From Styela clava (Eukaryota; Chordata; Ascidiacea; Stolidobranchia; Styelidae): a stretch of DNA of 64,000 bases. Made by a program: the position numbers and the translations under genes. The stretch is taken from assembly GCF_964204865.1 (NCBI RefSeq), contig NC_135257.1, positions 6,780,151 to 6,844,150 on the forward strand. The letters run 5' to 3'. Below are positions 58,038 through 64,000 of this stretch, in pieces (position 1 is the first letter of the stretch; every line of letters begins with the position of its first letter). The notes below the pieces were generated by a model. The model saw only the letters and a program-made list of their open reading frames with translations. It did no database searches and was not told the DNA's origin.

Positions 58038-58677
58038 TATTGTGTAGGACTGTAGGAAGTATTGTTAGTAGACCATATGTGAAATTCAGAAAATAGTTGT
58101 CCAGTTGGCAATCAATAGCCATTCGAACTATAGAAAGCAAAATTAAGGTTGGTTTCAATTTAGGAATGTGTTGAGTAGGTATTGATTGAAATTGAACCAC
58201 TCGTGCCCAACCACACTATCTACCACATACCGTACAGTACAACCTGATTCTCAAACCACTTTAATTAAATAAGTAGACTATAAAGTCACAGTCCAGCAGT
58301 CTGGACTGGAGCGAGTTGAGTGCTGCATGTACAGACGTATTATTGAATATTATAATACACCAATTCATTCCTGTATTGACAATATATATTAAAATCGAAA
58401 CAAGCCTACGACCTCAAGCCAAAACATAAATGTGCTCTGCTCCACAGGAACCACAAACTGACAGCTCATCTCCAGTCAAAGATTGCCTTCACTCTCGCAA
58501 GTCGCGGTACAACGTCGGCCTTCCAACATTAGGGGAAATTTATTCGCCACTCGCGGGAAACTCATTGCTGTCACCTCGCGAATGGTTGTTGTCGTTAACG
58601 TTACAATGATAAGAAATTCACTCCATCTATCCCGGTTCCATTATATTTGTGCGCACGTGCGAGTGTTTCGCATCAAC
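58038..58677. other. Unassigned spacer
   Basis: No gene or element recognised. The only small structure is an inverted repeat AGTCCAG-CAGT-CTGGACT near 58290. Confidence 0.4.
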
Positions 58678-59132
58678 GAGTGGCGTAGCATTCACCCCCG
58701 CAACCCCCGCGGTCGCGGGCGGGCCCAAACGGTTGGAATTTAGAAATTTAAGCCGCAAAACCATGAGCTGTATTGCAAAACCAGTAATGCACATCTTATA
58801 ATGTTGATGTTAGTTCTGCTCAAATCGTTTTGTTACGTAACAATGCCAGGAAGTCGTCGATTTTTGGCGTCTCGTGGTTTGATGGCACGGGCAAAATTAG
58901 GAACCTCTCAGTGGCGCACTGAAACGCAGAAGAGGAAGCACGTATGAAAAAATTAAAGTAACTAAGATAAACGGCAAATTTTAGGTTACCATTGCTATTT
59001 AATAGCGAAATGTTATGCTTTTCGATGAAATAAAAAAAGCGTTGTTTTAGCTTATGTCCGAAAGTTTTTAGGGTCATTTCCACAAAATATTTTTGCGGGG
59101 GATGGGCTCACGAGAGTTTTGCTACGCCACTT
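58678..59132. mobile_element. hAT-like MITE, 455 bp
   Basis: Ends GAGTGGCGTAGCATTCACCC and TTTTGCTACGCCACTT are inverted. Flanks GCATCAAC (58670-58677) and GCATCAAT (59133-59140) form an 8-bp target duplication with one change. A GC-rich CCCCCGCGGTCGCGGGCGGG block lies near the left end. Confidence 0.8.
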
Positions 59133-59141
59133 GCATCAATG

Positions 59142-59246
59142 GACACTTTTACCCACAACTCTTAACACCCTCCGATACATATTTCAACCACGGACATTTG
59201 TATCCATGAATGTTGCGCCCGTGAGCATTTGCACCTATGCTTATGC
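59142..59246 (+). repeat. Degenerate 16-bp minisatellite, site 1
   Basis: Units such as CACGGACATTTGTATC, CATGAATGTTGCGCCC and GTGAGCATTTGCACCT follow one another at about 16-bp spacing. The same unit family recurs at 62578-62712 and, inverted, at 63805-63935. Confidence 0.6.
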
Positions 59247-59399
59247 GCATCAGGGGCGTGTTTAGATGGGCCATAGTCGTCCCGGGCATCTCATTATAAG
59301 AGTGAGTTCGTTGCTCTGTTTGATTATTTAAATAAAAATGTCACGAACATTCCGCTCTTACTTACCCTTTTAATTTATTTATTCTCATTTATAAAGTTC

Positions 59400-59505
59400 A
59401 GTGTCGCCACCATACCTCTGATTACTCTGCGTGGGTTGGTTTGGCACGTTCGAATCCAAATGCGGGGATAGTTATGTGCTCGAGGATTTGGTCGCGAGCC
59501 GAGGT
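59400..59505 (+). mobile_element. tRNA-derived SINE, head fragment
   Basis: GTGTCGCCACCATACCTCTGATTACTCTGCGTGGG, then GTTCGAATCCAAATGCGGGG (B-box-like), GTTATGTGCTCGAGGATT: the head of the SINE at 17452. It abuts the repeated block at 59508, as the SINE fragment at 62369 abuts the partner block. Confidence 0.65.
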
Positions 59506-59507
59506 CA

Positions 59508-59830
59508 TTTATCTTTCAGTTTCGTAGCGCACATAAGGTAACTACCTGAAAATGATTTTAAAATGTTCCTTAGAGATTTAGTAACAAATATTGCCTTGTT
59601 TCCACTTCCAAAAGTTGCACGTTTTACAGAAAAGACGCTTTTACTACAATAAATATGTGTTACCATCTGTCCTATTTTCTCTGCTTTTCCGGTATCATGG
59701 GCCAATGAACGCAGACTTTTGCATGACGTAACAATCAAATTAGTCAGCTGTAGGTGGATCCCCAGTGGTCGGATAAATATATCAGATGTACAACTACTGC
59801 TCGCTTTTGCGTTGAGTAGCCTTTCCATGG
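59508..59830 (-). repeat. Inverted partner of the repeat at 62046-62361
   Basis: Read on the minus strand it runs CCATGGAAAGGCTAC ... GTGAAACGTGCAACTTTTGGAAGTGGAAACAAGGC-like sequence ... TTTCAGGTAGTTACCTTATGTGCGCTACGAAAC, nearly the same as the plus-strand block at 62046-62361. The 107-residue frame is shared in part but resembles no protein I know, so this is treated as an unclassified repeat. Confidence 0.65.
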
Positions 59831-60540
59831 TTTTTTTCAGTTATTATTAGTTCAGTTATTCTAAGGAGGTGTTGAAAAGTATAAGTAAGATATTAAACAC
59901 TTGTATATCCTTACCATAAATAGCAATTTTAGTTGAGCACTAGCTCATAAGACGTTGTTAAATAGGTACAGTGCGGTAACTCCAAGGAAGGCTAGACCTA
60001 GAATGATATGTCACAAACAACGATATTTTCTGGCTTGCATGAAATGTTTATGATTAATTTAATGGCTCTTTTTGACTATTCAGCAGACTTATACTACTAT
60101 ATAGGCCACAGCATATTTGGAAATAGAAATTAATGGCTGTTTTTGTAATGCACGGTTGTGTGAAAGAGAAGAAAATAATCAATTTTACTAATGTCGGTTG
60201 GTCTAAATCTAAATTCTTAGAGTCGACAAGAACCTGGGAAGCAATGATAAGTTATGCCGGAGTGGAAAGAAAGTAGCATTGGAAACGATTGAGAGGTGAG
60301 AAATCAAGTTGTAGACAGACAGTTGATGTTTTAAAATATAGTCTATAGTCCATGCTCATACTGTCATAGGGCATTTCAGACTGTGATAAATCAAAATTTA
60401 GTGTAGATATAGTCAAGTAATGGTATGCAAACATTGCTGGACTGTAGTACATGCAATGAGCATATATACGCTCATTGAGTACATCAGATAAAATTGTATT
60501 AGTTAGTATTTAGTGACTGTTCCAAATATGATTTTCTCCC

Positions 60541-61308
60541 CCATTTTAGATACTGTACTACAAAAGAAAACGGCAATGTTCCACCAATCCTACCTAACGC
60601 AGGCTCTAATCCCTGCTGTTATCAGTGCTATAAAATGGATTAAACAAGAAGTCTTGAAGCGTAAAGGTATATGAGAATTATAATAGTTGCAAACAGCTTA
60701 GATGGGCTATTCATATCGAAATACTTCATCACTTTTCTGCAATTGGAACTGCCCATCAAACTCATGTTGGAGACTTCATTGAGGTTTTCAATTCATTTTT
60801 TTCTCAACTATGAAGATCTTTTGAGGTTAACGAGGCATTAATAAATAAAGCTGATGAATTTGTTTGTTCACTGTATGAAGAGGATATGAAGAATGTAAAT
60901 GATACCAGGGGACGTCTATTTAACACTGGCAAACATAAGGATTATACTCTGCCACCCAACAATGATTCACTGAAGAAGCATGTGGCCCTCAAATCAGTTC
61001 TTGAGTTGGCAAACTGCAAGTGTAAGAAAAATAGTCAAAATAATTTATGCAAGTGTGCCAAAATCAACTTAAATTGCACAGATTTTTGTTTTTGTATTGA
61101 CTGCAAAAATCACAGTACACTTATAGAGGAAAAGTCGATTTTCGAGATAGTGGATTTCGAAAACAATTCAGAAGAAAGTGAATTAGATATTGCAGTTGAT
61201 TTAATAAGTATCATTTATTTGTTTGTTTTTCAGGACAGTTGTCAGTGTCGTAGTCCTGTTTCTAGAAATAATATTGCCTTTGTTCGAATACATAACCACA
61301 TAAACTAA
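60541..61308 (+). pseudogene. Broken transposon-type gene ending in a cysteine-rich CXC-like motif
   Basis: The frame 60886-61308 (140 residues) has VNDTRGRLFNTGK, a LPPNNDSLKKHV block, and CKCKKNSQNNLCKCAKINLN with following Cys residues (CTDFCFCIDC). This layout (LPPTxDALxxH... then C-x-C-...-C-x-C-...-C) is typical of the C-terminus of repeat-encoded proteins found in many invertebrate genomes, with a tesmin/CXC-like tail. Upstream, 60560-60880 holds related but broken frames (ALIPAVISAIKWIKQEVLK, then stops). Function unknown. I infer a decayed mobile-element gene; the 140-residue frame alone could still be expressed. Confidence 0.45.
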
Positions 61309-61676
61309 AAAAAGACTAATTGTAATATTTCTGTTCACTATGTTATGTACATATTGTACATTCATTTAATTTTCTTGACTTTTCCGGTAAATTTCTCTTA
61401 TTTGTGTTTTCGTGCTCACGATGTTAATTTGTGACTTCATTGCTTAAAAATAAATACGTTTGATAGCTTCTATAAAATGGATGTAGCTTTTTATGCTGTT
61501 CTTGTTGTAAACTGCTTTTGGTTATTACATAAAATTTATTCGCTAATGTGAATCAGCGTTGTTGGTGTCGCTGCTTTCGAGGTCACTCGCGACTCCTGTC
61601 ACACAATTAAAGTATTATTGTTGTTGGTTACATGTATGCCATATTTATCGTAATCTACCTAATAAATTATGATTGA

Positions 61677-61760
61677 CTGAGGAAGTCCGATTTTGGTCAG
61701 GCAAAACATTACAGGAATATAGTTGTGTTAGTGTGCTGTAGAGCTCTCGAATTGCATAGT
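61677..61760 (+). repeat. Repeat end with decayed hammerhead-like core
   Basis: CTGAGGA, AGTCCGA-TTTTGG-TCAGGC, AAAACATTACAG, then TTGTGTTAGTGTGC. Same family as the copy at 63671, but stem II has a mismatch and the GAAA box is AAAA. Confidence 0.5.
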
Positions 61761-62045
61761 TATTATGTATGTGTTGTAAACTTATGGTTATTGAATTTCC
61801 GGGAACCTCTTATATTCAATTTCGCATCAGGATTGTGGAACAAGCTGTAATGCGTTCAGTATGTTCATTTTCCCACAAAACTGAAGAATTTATTTAGTTA
61901 CCAGATGTGCGCTACGAAACTCATTTTCTGGGCGTTTTCAAGGCTTCGTCTCACGGCCCATATCCGTGGTAATGATCTACAAGTGTTTAATAACTTACTT
62001 ATACATTTTTCAACAACGTCCTAGCTTAACTTAGCTAATAATAAA

Positions 62046-62361
62046 TAAACAGGGCTATGGAAAGGCTGCCCAACTCAACGCAAGGTCGAGCAGTAATAGC
62101 TAATATTCATCCTCTCGCTAACAGCTGATTCGATTCAAATGTTACGTCATGCAGAAGTCATTGTTCATTGCCGAAAAAGTAGAGAATATAGGACAGATCT
62201 TAGCACATATTTCTCGTCGTAAAAGCGTCTTTTCCGTGAAACGTGCAACTTTTGGAAGTGGGAACAAGGCAATATTTGTTACTAAATTTTTAAGAAACGT
62301 TTTAAAATCATTTTCAGGTAGTTACCTGATGTGCGCTACGAAACTCACTTTCTAGGCGTTT
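62046..62361 (+). repeat. Unclassified repeat, partner of 59508-59830
   Basis: Runs CTATGGAAAGGCTGCCCAAC ... CGTGCAACTTTTGGAAGTGG ... TTTTCAGGTAGTTACCTGATG then GCGCTACGAAACTC. Its end is followed at once by a SINE fragment (62369). A further stray piece of the end (GTGCGCTACGAAACTCATTT) is at 61907-61930. Confidence 0.65.
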
Positions 62362-62368
62362 TTCAGGG

Positions 62369-62540
62369 CCTCGGCTCGCGGCCTAGATTGCTGGACTTGT
62401 CGCCGCCGTAGGGTGGTTCACGTAACCGCTGGTCGGTACGACTTCCTCCACCATCAGGTTCATGCTTCCGAAAACAAATAACTAAACTAATCCCATACCC
62501 GACACGGGATGGTAACCGGACGAGAGGCCGTGAAAGGGGC
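62369..62540 (+). mobile_element. tRNA-derived SINE, tail fragment
   Basis: GATTGCTGGACTTGTCGCCGCCG, GGTTCACGTAACCGCTGGTCG, CTTCCTCCACCATCAGGTTCATGC, CTAATCCCATACCCGACA and GGTAACCGGACGAGAGGCCGTG match the body and tail of the copy at 17452. The tRNA head is missing. Confidence 0.7.
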
Positions 62541-62577
62541 ATCAGTTTCAGAAATTTGCCTCGGTCTATTGCCATAT

Positions 62578-62712
62578 TTGCTTCCGTGTACATTTGTATC
62601 CATGGACATTTGCACCCCGTACGTAAATTCGGAACTACCGGTCTGCACTCATGGACAATTGCACCCGTGCATATTTGCACCTGCGTATATTTTTATCCAC
62701 AGTCATTTTCTC
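62578..62712 (+). repeat. Degenerate 16-bp minisatellite, site 2
   Basis: Clear units: CGTGTACATTTGTATC, CATGGACATTTGCACC, CATGGACAATTGCACC, CGTGCATATTTGCACC, then weaker ones. An unrelated 33-bp stretch interrupts the run. Confidence 0.7.
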
Positions 62713-62742
62713 CGGCAAAATTTCATTTCAATATTTCAATTA

Positions 62743-63112
62743 CCGTAAATGCTCGTTTTAACGCCCGGTCTTGAAAGGGCCCGTTTGAATAGCCGCCGGT
62801 GTGAACAGGACATAAAAATAAATAAGGGCCGGTGCTTGAATACCCGCCCGGTGTAAAAGTTTTTTTTTTTTGCGTAGAAAAAGTCAAAATTTTCATTATT
62901 CTTGTTTAAATCATACTTGAGAACTGGAAATGACAATATACGGTATTAATTATTGTAACGATCGATCTTATCTACCGGTATTTTTGTGTGTAATTTTACT
63001 TTAAAAATAACAAGCGCCCCTGCTTGAATAAGGGCCGGCTTGAATAAGGGCCCGGTTAGTAAGTATGTTTAAAAAAATAAGCGCCCGGGCTATTTTAAAC
63101 GAGCAAATACGG
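62743..63112. mobile_element. TA-flanked MITE with CCGTAAATGCTCG ends, 370 bp
   Basis: Terminal inverted repeats CCGTAAATGCTCGTTTTAAC and TTTAAACGAGCAAATACGG, flanked by TA (62741-62742, 63113-63114). GCGCCCGG-type and GAATAAGGGCC words recur inside. The ends share the CCGTA(T/A)(T/A)T core with the element at 37569. Confidence 0.75.
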
Positions 63113-63114
63113 TA

Positions 63115-63656
63115 TGCTTGACGTATATTAATTTAAATGTTTACAGTCGTTTGTAACAACGTTAGTCGTTGGTAACAACCAACCTATGATCTATTATATT
63201 TTGCTTTCATTTACGGCTGTTTTTGGTTGACGAATCAATAAATCTTTATGACGTAAACGAGACTTCGATTACATTTGTTGAGGAGTGATGAATATTTTTT
63301 ATGTTAAAACAAGTAATGAACTTAAAAAGTGAACTTGAATCACGTGGACCAACGACTGCGTGGACTTTTGTTCTTGGACTTAGTTCAAGAAAGACCTACG
63401 AACGGGTCAAAAACATTTCGCATTTGTAGACGCCATTATAACTCAAAAAAAGAACAAGTATATATATTCAACGATCAGTAGAGGTTGCGCGAGACCAACT
63501 CCCAATCCTTTCTCTATGCCTTTGCGCTAGTGGATCCGTATGCATGTAATGCAAGGATGCTGTAGCAGGAATAAAATAGCATAATATACCATAATTTCAA
63601 ACAACTTTATTTATCGCCATATTTAAACTGCATGATTGCTCTTTTCTTGTCATTGT
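63115..63656. other. Unassigned spacer
   Basis: No gene, RNA or bounded element recognised. Confidence 0.4.
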
Positions 63657-63760
63657 TGTAAACTGCTTGTCTGAGGAAGTCTGATTTTGGTCAGACGAAA
63701 CGTTACAGAAATATATTTGTGTTAGTGTGCAGCAGGACTCTTGAATTGCATATTATATAT
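63657..63760 (+). repeat. Best copy of the repeat end with hammerhead-like core
   Basis: CTGAGGA (63671-63677), one base, then the perfect 6-bp stem GTCTGA / TCAGAC (63679-63684, 63691-63696) with loop TTTTGG, then GAAAC at 63697. CTGANGA - stem II - GAAA is the catalytic core order of hammerhead ribozymes, which are known in Penelope-like and other retroelements. Stems I and III are not convincing by eye, so ribozyme activity is not claimed. Confidence 0.5.
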
Positions 63761-63804
63761 ATTCAATATTGAAAAGTTACGTCAAACAGAGATATTTTCT
63801 TTTA

Positions 63805-63935
63805 TTGAAAATGCTTGTGAGTGCAAACGTCTGCAAATGTCCACGGGGGCAAACGTTCAGCCCGCGGGCGCTGAAAATCTGTGGGTGCAAAAGTATATAT
63901 CCTTCTCGCAGGTTTGGGGTGCAAATATCTGAATG
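63805..63935 (-). repeat. Degenerate 16-bp minisatellite, site 3 (inverted)
   Basis: Read on the minus strand: CGTTTGCCCCCGTGGACATT, then TGCAGACGTTTGCACTCAC and ATATTTGCACC, the same unit family as at 59142 and 62578, with more divergence. Confidence 0.5.
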
Positions 63936-64000
63936 TGCTGTCACTAGCAAGAGTGATACTGTATCTCCATTTACTATAGATATAGATTCTTTTTTCGATT

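Overview
The window is eukaryotic nuclear DNA, AT-rich, with short GT-AG introns, animal gene families and a dense scatter of small DNA transposons and tRNA-derived SINEs. Gene content (thrombospondin repeats, astacin, TBC1D22, MCM8, lipocalin, NOP58, PCLAF) is metazoan. The compact introns, AT richness and composite tRNA-type SINE fit an invertebrate chordate such as an ascidian tunicate, but the species cannot be fixed from sequence alone.

Layout: (1) 1-22958, plus strand: two tandem paralogues that share thrombospondin type-1 repeats (TSRs) and a C-terminal FG-GAP-like module. The first (466-7357) is cut at its 5' end by the window edge. The second (9052-22958) is complete and reads as a type II membrane protein: TM anchor, antistasin-like domain, astacin protease, four TSRs, FG-GAP-like end. 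(2) 24961-31346, minus strand: TBC1D22, 13 exons. (3) 32008-42511, plus strand: MCM8, 17 exons, head-to-head with TBC1D22 across 661 bp. (4) 42512-46885: transposon-rich spacer. (5) 46886-50518, plus strand: a secreted lipocalin-like gene with an ambiguous last exon and a 54-residue in-frame cassette exon. (6) 53624-55267, plus strand: NOP58, uninterrupted coding region. (7) 56743-57153, minus strand: PCLAF (PAF15), uninterrupted, tail-to-tail with NOP58. (8) 57154-64000: mostly mobile DNA.

The exon chains were built by hand: every junction was checked for GT-AG and reading phase. Two junctions in the astacin gene and one in the lipocalin gene have competing solutions, which are given. Five hAT-type insertions can be delimited to the base by 8-bp target duplications, and three pogo/Tc1-type insertions by TA.

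The genes do not form one pathway. MCM8 (homologous recombination helicase) and PCLAF (PCNA partner) both act in DNA replication and repair, and NOP58 in snoRNP assembly. The most unusual material is the membrane-anchored astacin-TSR-FG-GAP protein with its neighbour, a microhomology-type duplication that left a dead exon, the lipocalin splice alternatives, and a repeat family whose ends carry a hammerhead-ribozyme-like core.
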